The position numbers and the translations under genes were made by a program. DNA of 7,440 nucleotides from JBKHBQ01 sp046542305 (GTDB lineage: Bacteria > Bacteroidota > Bacteroidia > Bacteroidales > 4484-276), in contig JBKHBQ010000193.1 in NCBI GenBank assembly GCA_046542305.1, forward strand, positions 1 to 7,440, written 5' to 3'. Positions 1 through 6,031 of the stretch are shown piece by piece; within the stretch, counting starts at the first letter, position 1, and each line of letters starts with the position of its first letter. A model generated the notes under the pieces. That model was given only the letters and a program-made list of their open reading frames with translations, searched no databases and had not been told where the DNA came from.

Positions 1-58
1 CTTCCTTGCCTCCCGGGTATTGCGGCAAATCGATAAACTTTTTTCCCTTTTCTTTCAT
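1..58 (-). CDS. 5' end of a divergent gene, possibly a small TonB C-terminal-domain protein (partial)
   Basis: Reading leftwards from an ATG at 58-56, the frame stays open to the window edge and gives 19 residues, MKEKGKKFIDLPQYPGGKE. The peptide has a basic start and no signal peptide or membrane segment. The segment PQYPGG resembles the 'P-x-(F/Y)-P-G-G' opening of the TonB C-terminal domain, and short TonB-C-only proteins occur in Bacteroidota, so that is the best guess. A Bacteroidota-type -7 box lies just upstream on the same strand (80-73), which supports a real start here. The next gene to the right is transcribed the other way, so the two share a divergent promoter region. With only 19 codons visible the family assignment is tentative; that a gene starts here is more likely than its identity. 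Confidence 0.5.
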   Translation of the reverse strand, partial: MKEKGKKFIDLPQYPGGKE

Positions 59-72
59 ATCCGGGTTTTTAG

Positions 73-80
73 CAAAATTA
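73..80 (-). promoter_or_regulatory. Candidate -7 promoter element for the left-edge gene
   Basis: The minus strand reads TAATTTTG, an exact match to the Bacteroidota -7 consensus TAnnTTTG. It lies about 15 bases upstream of the minus-strand ATG at 58, giving a very short leader. No convincing -33 TTG is seen at the usual distance, so this rests on the -7 box and its position. Confidence 0.4.
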
Positions 81-134
81 GACAAAAATCAACACTTTCG
101 TTCACAGGCCCTGAAGGTGGAAAGCATATTTTCT

Positions 135-142
135 TATTTTTG
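135..142 (+). promoter_or_regulatory. Candidate -7 promoter element for the acyl-CoA dehydrogenase gene
   Basis: TATTTTTG matches TAnnTTTG exactly and lies 58 bases before the ATG at 201. The -33 region is poor. The implied leader contains a perfect short inverted repeat, AGTAT (153-157) and ATACT (164-168), whose loop is AGGAGG. That Shine-Dalgarno-like hexamer is about 37 bases from the start codon, too far to serve it. The sequence directly before the ATG is A/T-rich, as is usual in Bacteroidota. Confidence 0.45.
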
Positions 143-200
143 TTTCGCTTGAAGTATAGGAGGATACTCGAAGTAAAATACTAACCTAAATAATTAAACT

Positions 201-1346
201 ATGATTGAATTTTCATTAACTCCTGAGCAGGAGGAGATCAGGGCGAAATACCGCGATTTTTCTGACCGGTGGATCGTTCCCAACAGGTTGAAATACGACC
301 GGTTGGCTGAGTTTCCGTGGGATATTGTGAAGGCGGCCTACGATGAAGGCATTATGAACGGGCCGATGTCTAAAATGTATGGCGGGCACGAGCACAGTCT
401 GCTCGATGGGGCCATTGCATCGGAGGAACTGGGTGCCGGCTGCGTGGGAATCGGGATCTGCATCGATGCAAACACGCTGGCGCTCACGCCGCTATACCTG
501 GCTGCCAACGACGATCAAAAGAAGAAGTATTTCGGATTGATCAACGAAGTGAAAGGCGTGGCGGCATATTGCCTTACCGAGCCTCAGGCGGGGTCGGATG
601 TTCAGGGCATTCAGTCGACGGCCATTAAAAAGGGTGATAAATATATCCTCAATGGTCACAAGCGATTTATCACCAATGCCGAAGCCTCCACCTTCATGAC
701 GGTGTTTGCCATGACCAACCCAGAAAAAGGATCGCGCAGCCTGACCGCCTTTCTGGTGCCGACTGACACACCCGGCATCGAGATGAAACCACATATGAAT
801 AAAATGGGGCAAAAGGCCAGTGTTCAGAACGAAATTGTGTTTAAGGATGTGGAGGTGCCCGAAGAAAACCGGATTGGCGAAGAGGGCCATGGTTTCATCA
901 TTGCCATGAAAACCTTCGATCGCACCCGGACCGGAGTGGCTGCCCTGAGCCTGGGCAATGCACGTGCTGCTTTTGAAACGGCAAAGGAGTGGACCAAAAA
1001 CCGCAAACAATTCGGAAAACCCATTGCGGCCAACCAGGCCATTGGCTTTATGCTTGCCGATATGGCCACAAAAATCGAAACTGCACGCCTGATCACCTGG
1101 TATGCCGCCTGGGCTTACGATCACGACAAGAAAAAGCTGAACAAGCTGTCGGCCATGTCGAAGTTGTATGCCTCCGATATCGGCATGGAGGTAACCACCG
1201 ATGCCGTTCAGGCCATGGGAGGCGACGGCTATACCTGGGAGTTTCAGGTGGAAAAAATGATGCGCGACGCCAAACTGTGCCAGATTTACGAGGGTACCAA
1301 TCAGATTCAGCGCCTGGTGATCTCCAAAAGCATTCTTAAAGAATAG
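201..1346 (+). CDS. Acyl-CoA dehydrogenase (short/medium-chain type)
   Basis: This 381-residue protein has the usual length and layout of a soluble FAD-dependent acyl-CoA dehydrogenase, which introduces the alpha-beta double bond into acyl-CoA and passes electrons to electron-transfer flavoprotein. The N-terminal helical domain opens with LTPEQEEIR. The family signature CLTEPQAGSD is at residues 124-133, followed by the beta domain. The C-terminal helical domain carries RKQFGKPI (about 268-275), QAMGGDGY (337-344) and YEGTNQIQR (363-371). By analogy with medium-chain enzymes, E364 in YEGT is the catalytic base. No domain is missing. Substrate chain length cannot be told; short-chain or branched-chain acyl-CoA are both possible. 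The gene appears monocistronic, with its own leader and a strong terminator just downstream. The etf genes are not in the window. The 291-codon antisense frame across it is a codon-bias shadow. Confidence 0.95.
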   Translation: MIEFSLTPEQEEIRAKYRDFSDRWIVPNRLKYDRLAEFPWDIVKAAYDEGIMNGPMSKMYGGHEHSLLDGAIASEELGAGCVGIGICIDANTLALTPLYLAANDDQKKKYFGLINEVKGVAAYCLTEPQAGSDVQGIQSTAIKKGDKYILNGHKRFITNAEASTFMTVFAMTNPEKGSRSLTAFLVPTDTPGIEMKPHMNKMGQKASVQNEIVFKDVEVPEENRIGEEGHGFIIAMKTFDRTRTGVAALSLGNARAAFETAKEWTKNRKQFGKPIAANQAIGFMLADMATKIETARLITWYAAWAYDHDKKKLNKLSAMSKLYASDIGMEVTTDAVQAMGGDGYTWEFQVEKMMRDAKLCQIYEGTNQIQRLVISKSILKE

Positions 1347-1369
1347 AAAAGTTGAAATTTTTTTCACTG

Positions 1370-1402
1370 AGCCTTTCGGCGATGAACCGAAGGGCTTTTT
1401 TT
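1370..1402 (+). terminator. Intrinsic terminator of the acyl-CoA dehydrogenase gene
   Basis: A 10-bp stem (1370-1379 with 1387-1396, one G-T pair) encloses a 7-base loop. The run of seven T at 1396-1402 begins at the last base of the stem. It starts 24 bases after the stop codon. The T-run is only on the plus-strand exit side, so it serves the dehydrogenase and not the converging hypD. Confidence 0.9.
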
Positions 1403-1461
1403 ATGCTTTAAAATTTCGGCGTGGAGGGTCAGGTTTTGCATTTATTGTGGTTTAGCACAAA

Positions 1462-1481
1462 CACCTGTTTTGAGGCAGGTG
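1462..1481 (-). terminator. Weak hairpin downstream of hypD, possible terminator
   Basis: CACCTG (1462-1467) and CAGGTG (1476-1481) form a perfect 6-bp stem with an 8-base loop, 7 bases past the hypD stop. On the minus strand the hairpin is followed by TTTGTGCT, only a short T stretch, so termination here would be weak. No other terminator for hypD is visible before the dehydrogenase gene. Confidence 0.4.
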
Positions 1482-1488
1482 GCAAGGC

Positions 1489-2568
1489 TTAGCGGTTGTA
1501 CCTGAAAAAAGCATGGCAGGAACCTTCGCTGGAAACCATACAGGCTCCTACAGGGTCGAGCGGCGTACATACAGTGGCAAACAATTTACAATCCTTCGGG
1601 GATTTGATGCCCTTCAGGATTTCTCCGCAAATGCAGCCTTTAGGTTCTTTGGTAGGCTCGATATCCACCGCAAGCATGGTTTCTGCATCGAGATGGCTGA
1701 ATTTTTTCCTGAGCTTCAGGCCGCTGTTTTTCAGGATTCCCAGTCCGCGCCACCAATCTTCGCGCAGCTCAAAAACCTCTTCCATCATTTTTCTGGCTTT
1801 GGGGTTGCCTTCCGGTTTTACAGCCCTGCGGTAGGCGATCTCCACTTTCCGGGTATTTGTTTCAATCTGCTTCACCAGCATATATACCGAGCGCATCAGA
1901 TCGGCAGGTTCGAAACCCGAGATCACCACGGCCAGGTTGTACTTTTTCGCAATGTCGCGGTACATGTTGCTTCCGGTGATGGTGCTCACATGGCCCGGCC
2001 CGATATAGCCGTCGATTTGCACGCCTTCATCAATCAGGGCGCCCATGGCCGGTGGCATGATCTTGTGTGAGCTTAGCACGAAAAAATTCGTCAGTTCCTG
2101 AGCGTGGGCCTGAAGAATACCGGCAGCCGTGCCCGGCGCTGTAGTTTCGAAGCCAATGCCCGGAAACACCACTTTTTTTTCAGGGTTTTTCACAGCCAGT
2201 TCGATGGCTTCAAGGATGGAATACACCATGCGGATATCGGCGCCCTGCGCTTTTTCTTTATCCAGATTTGATGAAGATCCGGGAACCCGTATCAGGTCGC
2301 CGAAGGTGGTGATGATCACCCCGGGCTGTCGTGCCAACGCTACAGCATGATCGATGAACTGGCGGCTGGATACGCAAACCGGACAGCCGGGACCTGAAAG
2401 CAGTTTCACCGTGTGGGGCAGCAGCGAAGGAATGCCGAATTTCTGGATGGCCATGGTGTGTCCGCCGCAGACTTCCATCAGCCGCACCGGGCGGGTTGAA
2501 ATTTTTCTGATTTCTGCAGCGATCTGCATCACCAGGTCGCGATCACGATATTCGTCGATGTATTTCAT
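1489..2568 (-). CDS. hypD: HypD, [NiFe]-hydrogenase maturation iron-sulfur protein
   Basis: HypD works in the cytoplasm with HypC as the scaffold on which the Fe(CN)2CO unit of [NiFe]-hydrogenase is built before transfer to the large subunit. The 359-residue product has all family landmarks: CGGHTMAI (34-41, holding the conserved Cys34), GPGCPVC (59-65), GFETTAP (139-145), GPGHVS (190-195) and SGFEP (217-221). The Cys-rich C-terminus has C312, C314, C327 and C334, then C343 and C351, consistent with the [4Fe-4S] and redox cysteines of the family. The start ATG at 2568 has GGGGAG seven bases upstream and a -7 box beyond it. HypD usually sits in a hyp operon; here it has opposite-strand genes on both sides and no hypC, hypE, hypF or hydrogenase gene beside it. 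The gene looks intact, so the partners must be elsewhere in the genome. Confidence 0.97.
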   Translation of the reverse strand: MKYIDEYRDRDLVMQIAAEIRKISTRPVRLMEVCGGHTMAIQKFGIPSLLPHTVKLLSGPGCPVCVSSRQFIDHAVALARQPGVIITTFGDLIRVPGSSSNLDKEKAQGADIRMVYSILEAIELAVKNPEKKVVFPGIGFETTAPGTAAGILQAHAQELTNFFVLSSHKIMPPAMGALIDEGVQIDGYIGPGHVSTITGSNMYRDIAKKYNLAVVISGFEPADLMRSVYMLVKQIETNTRKVEIAYRRAVKPEGNPKARKMMEEVFELREDWWRGLGILKNSGLKLRKKFSHLDAETMLAVDIEPTKEPKGCICGEILKGIKSPKDCKLFATVCTPLDPVGACMVSSEGSCHAFFRYNR

Positions 2569-2575
2569 TAAAATT

Positions 2576-2599
2576 CTCCCCTTTCAATCTGCAAAAATA
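2576..2599 (-). promoter_or_regulatory. hypD -7 promoter element and ribosome binding site
   Basis: On the minus strand, TATTTTTG (2599-2592) matches the Bacteroidota -7 consensus TAnnTTTG. It is followed by AAAGGGGAG, a Shine-Dalgarno-like purine run (GGGGAG at 2581-2576) seven bases from the hypD ATG. The implied transcript start falls just before this run, so the leader is short. No -33 TTG is found at the expected distance. Confidence 0.5.
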
Positions 2600-2666
2600 C
2601 GCATATTCCCTGAGCATGCCCGATGTAAGGAACTGTCAATTTTACTACGGAACCATTTGGCAGATT

Positions 2667-2687
2667 ATTTGTTAATGAACCACAAAT
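2667..2687. promoter_or_regulatory. Inverted repeat upstream of the metallopeptidase gene, possible operator
   Basis: ATTTGT (2667-2672) and ACAAAT (2682-2687) form a perfect 6-bp inverted repeat with a 9-base spacer, 15 bases before the ATG at 2703. It resembles a Rex half-site pair (TTGT...ACAA), but the spacing is one base shorter than in Rex operators, so its regulator is unknown. It could be chance in A/T-rich DNA. Confidence 0.25.
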
Positions 2688-2702
2688 TTTAAACGCAAAA
2701 AG

Positions 2703-3383
2703 ATGTTATCATACCTGATCATTTTCGGATTTTTCATGCTGCTGAGTTGGCTGGTTCAGTCGCGTTTGAGGTCGAAGTTTCAAAAATACAGCCGTGTGCC
2801 TTTGCAGAGCGGAATGACAGGCGCCGAAATTGCCGGTCAGATGCTGCGTCAAAATGGCATTTATGATGTGTCGATCCGCTCGGTGCAGGGTGAACTCACA
2901 GACCATTACAATCCGGCAAATAAAACCATCAACCTGAGTCCTGAGGTGTACAATGGCAGAAGCGTAATGGCTGCTGCTGTTGCCGCTCACGAAACAGGTC
3001 ATGCGCTTCAGCATGCCACCGCATATTCGTGGCTGCAGATGCGGTCTACGCTGGTACCCGTCGTCAGCATCAGCTCGCGCTGGGTACAGTGGGTGTTGCT
3101 TGCGGGAATTCTGCTGATCAACATATTTCCACAGCTTCTGCTTATCGGTATCATCATGTTCGGGCTTACCACAATATTCAGCCTGATCACCCTGCCGGTG
3201 GAGTTTGACGCTTCAAACCGCGCATTGGCATGGCTCGATACCACAGGAATTACTTACGGGCAGCAGCACGATATGGCAAAAGACGGGCTGAAATGGGCCG
3301 CAATGACCTATGTGATCGCTGCGCTGGCTTCACTCGCTACCCTGATGTACTACCTGATGATATTTCTGGGAGGAGACGAATAA
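2703..3383 (+). CDS. yugP: Membrane zinc metallopeptidase, YugP family
   Basis: The 226-residue product matches the YugP-type neutral zinc metallopeptidase family (Zn_peptidase_2) in length and order of parts. A hydrophobic anchor spans about residues 2-18. A soluble segment follows with the conserved blocks SGMTGAEIA (36-44) and GELTDHYNP (63-71). The zinc site AAHETGHALQHA (94-105) contains HExxH, with ligands H96 and H100 and catalytic E97. Hydrophobic segments lie near 129-164, then LPVEFDASNRA (164-174), whose E167 may be the third zinc ligand, and a last membrane helix near 203-221. The active site would lie at the membrane. The physiological substrate of this family is not known to me. 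The gene has its own upstream region and a strong terminator, so it is probably transcribed alone. The ATG at 2703 starts directly with the membrane anchor, as expected. Confidence 0.93.
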   Translation: MLSYLIIFGFFMLLSWLVQSRLRSKFQKYSRVPLQSGMTGAEIAGQMLRQNGIYDVSIRSVQGELTDHYNPANKTINLSPEVYNGRSVMAAAVAAHETGHALQHATAYSWLQMRSTLVPVVSISSRWVQWVLLAGILLINIFPQLLLIGIIMFGLTTIFSLITLPVEFDASNRALAWLDTTGITYGQQHDMAKDGLKWAAMTYVIAALASLATLMYYLMIFLGGDE

Positions 3384-3410
3384 TCCGATAAGTGTACATT
3401 ATAAAATTTG

Positions 3411-3443
3411 AACCCGCAGGAAATGAAGCCTGTGGGTTTTTTT
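3411..3443 (+). terminator. Intrinsic terminator of the metallopeptidase gene
   Basis: A 10-bp stem (3411-3420 with 3429-3438, one G-T pair) has the 8-base loop AAATGAAG. A run of seven T at 3437-3443 overlaps the stem end. It starts 27 bases after the stop codon. It isolates the gene from rex downstream. Confidence 0.9.
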
Positions 3444-3477
3444 ATTGTTCTGTCAAATGAAAAAGCACGGAATTTTT

Positions 3478-3541
3478 TAGTTTTTTTGCAGAGTGTAGCG
3501 GGGAATCTCCAGCACCTTGACCGGACACGAATGTTTTTTTT
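3478..3541. other. GC-rich imperfect hairpin block between T-tracts, unassigned
   Basis: Between two poly-T stretches (3481-3487 and 3534-3541) lies about 45 bases of distinctly GC-richer DNA. Its core folds as G3495-T3496, G3498-C3499 and G3500-G3503 pairing with C3507-C3510, G3512-C3513 and A3514-C3515 around an AAT loop, with single A bulges on each side. It could be a dispersed REP-like element, a second weak terminator (eight T follow on the plus strand) or part of a small RNA. A minus-strand frame through it is open for only about 18 codons before TAA at 3480-3478 and has no start, so I do not call a gene. Confidence 0.25.
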
Positions 3542-3560
3542 AAGTTTTTTGAAAAATTCG

Positions 3561-3578
3561 TTGTTATCTTTATAACAA
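3561..3578. promoter_or_regulatory. Rex operator upstream of rex
   Basis: TTGTTATCTTTATAACAA is a perfect inverted repeat with 7-bp arms and a 4-base spacer. It fits the Rex-binding pattern TTGTTAnnnnnnTAACAA and lies 39 bases before the rex ATG. Its left TTG (3561-3563) is also the best -33 element for a near-consensus -7 box at 3586-3593, so bound Rex would block RNA polymerase. Rex releases DNA when it binds NADH, so this predicts autorepression lifted at a high NADH/NAD+ ratio. Confidence 0.88.
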
Positions 3579-3585
3579 AGAGTTG

Positions 3586-3593
3586 TAATATTG
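3586..3593 (+). promoter_or_regulatory. Candidate -7 promoter element for rex
   Basis: TAATATTG differs from TAnnTTTG at one position. It lies 22 bases after the TTG at 3561-3563, within the usual -33/-7 spacing, and would place the transcript start about 20 bases before the rex ATG. An alternative, TATCTTTA inside the operator (3565-3572), is also one mismatch away. Confidence 0.4.
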
Positions 3594-3617
3594 CAGTACT
3601 AACCAAATTTTCGGATT

Positions 3618-4238
3618 ATGTACCTTCCAGACAAGACCGTGGAAAGGCTCAGCCAGTACAGGAGAAATTTGTTGATCACTTTGGCTAAAGGCAAGGAGTT
3701 TATTTTTTCTCACGAAATCGCCCAACTGCTTCATATTACTCCCGTACAGGTGAGGCGTGATATTATGCTGATCGGATACAACGGCACGCTCAGGAAAGGA
3801 TATGATGTAAAGGAACTCATCGACCTGATCGGAAAGATCATCGATACCGAGCAGGGGCAGAATGTATGCATTATGGGCCTTGGTAACCTGGGGAAGGCAA
3901 TCATCAAGTATTTTAGCGGTAAACGTCCCAAGCTGAAAATCATTGCCGCTTTCGATGTCAATCCTGAAAAGATCGGGCAGTTGTATGCAGGGATTCCGGT
4001 TTTCCATATCGACGACCTCGATACAAAAATTGCCGAACTCAACATTAACATCGGGATCATTACCGTGCCTTTCGATAAGGCCACGGAATCCGCCGACCGG
4101 CTGGTGGGATCAGGAATTAAGGGAATTCTTAATTTTTCTTCCAAACCTTTAAATCTGCCTGTTCATGTTTACCTGGAAGAGTATGATATGATCACCTCCC
4201 TTGAAAAAGTAGCTTATCATACCAAACAAACCGACTAA
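3618..4238 (+). CDS. rex: Rex, redox-sensing transcriptional repressor
   Basis: Rex is a cytoplasmic homodimeric repressor that reads the NADH/NAD+ ratio: it binds operators when NADH is low and lets go when NADH binds. The 206-residue protein has the normal family length. The N-terminal winged helix-turn-helix covers about residues 7-62, with the recognition helix in TPVQVRRDI (41-49) and the wing near GTLRKGYDV (56-64). A Rossmann domain follows, with the dinucleotide-binding GLGNLG (87-92) after the strand VCIM and an acidic residue D113 at the end of the next strand. The C-terminal helix from about residue 185 is the segment that swaps between subunits in Rex dimers. A perfect Rex operator lies directly upstream, supporting both the identity and autoregulation. 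The usual Rex targets (fermentation and respiratory genes) are not among the neighbours. Start ATG at 3618 is the only sensible one. Confidence 0.96.
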   Translation: MYLPDKTVERLSQYRRNLLITLAKGKEFIFSHEIAQLLHITPVQVRRDIMLIGYNGTLRKGYDVKELIDLIGKIIDTEQGQNVCIMGLGNLGKAIIKYFSGKRPKLKIIAAFDVNPEKIGQLYAGIPVFHIDDLDTKIAELNINIGIITVPFDKATESADRLVGSGIKGILNFSSKPLNLPVHVYLEEYDMITSLEKVAYHTKQTD

Positions 4239-4246
4239 AACGCTTA

Positions 4247-4301
4247 TGGGAACATTCATCCCAACAAAAACATTTTCTTTTTGTTAAAAAGCCTAACTTC
4301 G
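4247..4301. repeat. Two tandem inverted repeats in the rex-ade intergenic region
   Basis: The 88-base gap holds TGGGA (4247-4251) with TCCCA (4259-4263), and AACAAAAA (4263-4270) with TTTTTGTT (4278-4285). Both are perfect and both have 7-base loops. The second is an A/T-only-strength stem without a good trailing T-run, so it is a poor terminator; an operator or weak attenuator is as likely. TAACTTCG at 4294-4301 is one base from the -7 consensus and could start ade transcription, but lacks a -33 partner at the right distance. Confidence 0.35.
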
Positions 4302-4326
4302 TGGATCACAACTAAACGATTGCATT

Positions 4327-5967
4327 ATGGAACAGGGAACTTCTTATCAGGTTTCCGGCAAAATAGTTGATATTGTCGGAGAAAAAATATTTCAGGGTAT
4401 TGTTACGGTTAAGAACGGGAAGATCACCGATATTCGCGAGGCTTCAAACGTCACGGATCAGTATGTGCTTCCCGGCCTGATCGATTCGCATGTGCATGTG
4501 GAAAGCAGCATGCTCATCCCGTCTGAATTTGCCCGTCTGGCGGTGGTTCACGGCACGGTGGCTTCGGTGTCGGACCCGCATGAGATCGCCAATGTGCTGG
4601 GCATCGACGGCATTCGTTACATGATCCGCAACGGAAAGAAGGTGCCTTTCAAGTTTTATTTCGGCGCCTCTTCGTGCGTGCCTGCAACGGGTTTCGAATC
4701 GTCGGGCGCCCATCTGGGGCCTGCCGAAATAGAGGAATTGCTGAAATCCGATGATGTGCTTTACCTTTCGGAGATGATGAATTTTCCCGGCGTTTTGTTT
4801 GGCGATAAAGAGGTGATGGAAAAAATCGACATAGCCAAAAAATATAAAAAGCCCGTGGATGGTCATGCCCCCGGTGTGACGGGCGAAAATGCCAAAAAAT
4901 ATATACAGGCGGGAATCACTACCGATCATGAATGTTTTACCATGGGCGAGGCACTCGATAAGATCAGGTGGGGAATGAATATCCAGATACGCGAAGGTAG
5001 TGCGGCTAAAAATTTCGATGCGCTGATCGGATTGCTCGATGAACATCCCGATAAAGTATTATTCTGCTCCGACGACAAACATCCCAACGACCTGGTCGCC
5101 GGGCATATCAATCAACTGGTGAAACGGGCCATCGGAAAGGGCTACGACCCCATGATTGTGCTGAGGGCCTGCATTATGAATCCGGTGAAACATTATGGTC
5201 TGGATGTGGGAATGCTCCGAGTGGGCGACGATGCCGATATGATCCTGGTGGATAACCTGAAGGATTTCAATGTGCTGTCGACATACATCAATGGGGTGTT
5301 GGTGGCCAAACGCGGTGAAAGCCTGATCGGGAGCATCGAGGAGACAGAACCGAATATTTTCAGGGCGGAAAAGATCAGCAGCCGTTCCATTCAGGTGCCC
5401 GCGGAGGCAGAAGAGATCAGGGTGATCGAAGCTCTCGACGGTCAGCTCATCACCAAAACCCTGATCGAAAAGGCAAAAGTTTCGGAAGGAAATGTGGTAA
5501 GTGATCCCAATCGTGACATTTTAAAGCTGGTGGTTATGAACCGTTACAAGCAGGCTTTACCTGCCGTGGCTTTCATCAGAAATTTCAAACTCGGGCGCGG
5601 GGCCATCGCTTCCACGGTTGCCCACGACAGCCACAATATTATAGCCGTTGGCACCACCGATGCCGAGATTGTCCGGGCCATCAATCTGCTGGTGGAATCG
5701 CGCGGCGGCATTTCGCTGGTGGATGGCAGAAAAGAACATGTGCTGCCCCTGCCAGTTGCCGGATTGATGTCGGCAGACGATGGTTATAAAGTGGCCAAAG
5801 CCTATGAGAAGATCCACAAAATGGCCAGGGAACTCGGATCCACCCTTCATGCTCCCTATATGACCCTCTCGTTTATGGCACTGCTGGTTATCCCTGAATT
5901 AAAGCTCAGCGACGAAGGCTTGTTCGACGGAAATAAATTTGAATTCACCTCCTTATTTAAAAATTAA
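4327..5967 (+). CDS. ade: Adenine deaminase
   Basis: The enzyme hydrolyses adenine to hypoxanthine and ammonia in purine salvage, in the cytoplasm, with a binuclear metal centre. The 546-residue product has the full length of the bacterial Ade family (amidohydrolase superfamily). An N-terminal beta segment precedes GLIDSHVHVESSML (50-63), whose H55 and H57 are metal ligands. Then come VSDPHEIANVLG (81-92), LSEMMNFPGV (147-156, bridging E149 likely), DGHAPG (178-183, H180), DHECFT (200-205, H201) and CSDDKHPNDL (247-256, with the catalytic Asp). The Ade-specific C-terminal domain includes VAHDSHNI (431-438). All expected metal and catalytic residues appear present. The gene follows rex by 88 bases on the same strand; no strong terminator lies between, so read-through is possible, though a separate promoter is likely. 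No purine riboswitch is seen upstream. Other amidohydrolases lack the C-terminal VAHDSHN block, so the call is firm. Confidence 0.96.
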   Translation: MEQGTSYQVSGKIVDIVGEKIFQGIVTVKNGKITDIREASNVTDQYVLPGLIDSHVHVESSMLIPSEFARLAVVHGTVASVSDPHEIANVLGIDGIRYMIRNGKKVPFKFYFGASSCVPATGFESSGAHLGPAEIEELLKSDDVLYLSEMMNFPGVLFGDKEVMEKIDIAKKYKKPVDGHAPGVTGENAKKYIQAGITTDHECFTMGEALDKIRWGMNIQIREGSAAKNFDALIGLLDEHPDKVLFCSDDKHPNDLVAGHINQLVKRAIGKGYDPMIVLRACIMNPVKHYGLDVGMLRVGDDADMILVDNLKDFNVLSTYINGVLVAKRGESLIGSIEETEPNIFRAEKISSRSIQVPAEAEEIRVIEALDGQLITKTLIEKAKVSEGNVVSDPNRDILKLVVMNRYKQALPAVAFIRNFKLGRGAIASTVAHDSHNIIAVGTTDAEIVRAINLLVESRGGISLVDGRKEHVLPLPVAGLMSADDGYKVAKAYEKIHKMARELGSTLHAPYMTLSFMALLVIPELKLSDEGLFDGNKFEFTSLFKN

Positions 5968-5973
5968 TTAAAT

Positions 5974-6016
5974 TACATATTTACTTGCTTATTATGTATA
6001 TTTTTTTCTAAATTTG
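5974..6016 (+). promoter_or_regulatory. arsR-type gene promoter with flanking inverted repeat
   Basis: TTG at 5985-5987 and TAAATTTG at 6009-6016 are separated by 21 bases and match the Bacteroidota -33/-7 pattern. The transcript start would fall near 6022, about 10 bases before the ATG at 6032. This excludes the in-frame TTG at 6014, which lies within the -7 box. TACATA (5974-5979) and TATGTA (5993-5998) form a perfect inverted repeat straddling the -33 element, a plausible operator for autoregulation. Confidence 0.65.
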
Positions 6017-6031
6017 CCGAAAATTTTGATT

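Noticed and set aside
492..1367. A 291-codon open frame antisense to the acyl-CoA dehydrogenase gene
   Set aside because: It has no recognisable family motifs, lies wholly over a textbook dehydrogenase gene and is explained by codon bias of the opposite strand.
2669..2685. A Rex site upstream of the metallopeptidase gene (TTGT...ACAA)
   Set aside because: The spacer is 9 bases instead of 10 and the inner positions do not match, so it is kept only as a generic inverted repeat.
3478..3533. Minus-strand frame of 18 codons that looks like a protein C-terminus
   Set aside because: It has a stop (TAA) three codons upstream of the readable part and no start codon, and the region is better explained as a structured non-coding block.
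4281..4299. A second Rex site upstream of ade (TTGTTAA followed by CTAACTT)
   Set aside because: Only the left half matches; the right half keeps four of seven positions and needs a shifted spacer.
4239..4326. Possible purine riboswitch in front of ade
   Set aside because: The gap is only 88 bases, lacks the conserved purine-aptamer core and is occupied by two simple inverted repeats.
4444..5046. A 200-codon open frame antisense to ade
   Set aside because: Composition is His/Arg-rich without motifs, typical of a shadow frame; the sense strand holds all adenine deaminase residues.
6014..6031. TTG at 6014 as start of the ArsR-type gene
   Set aside because: It overlaps an exact -7 promoter box, so it would lie upstream of the likely transcript start; ATG at 6032 fits the family length.
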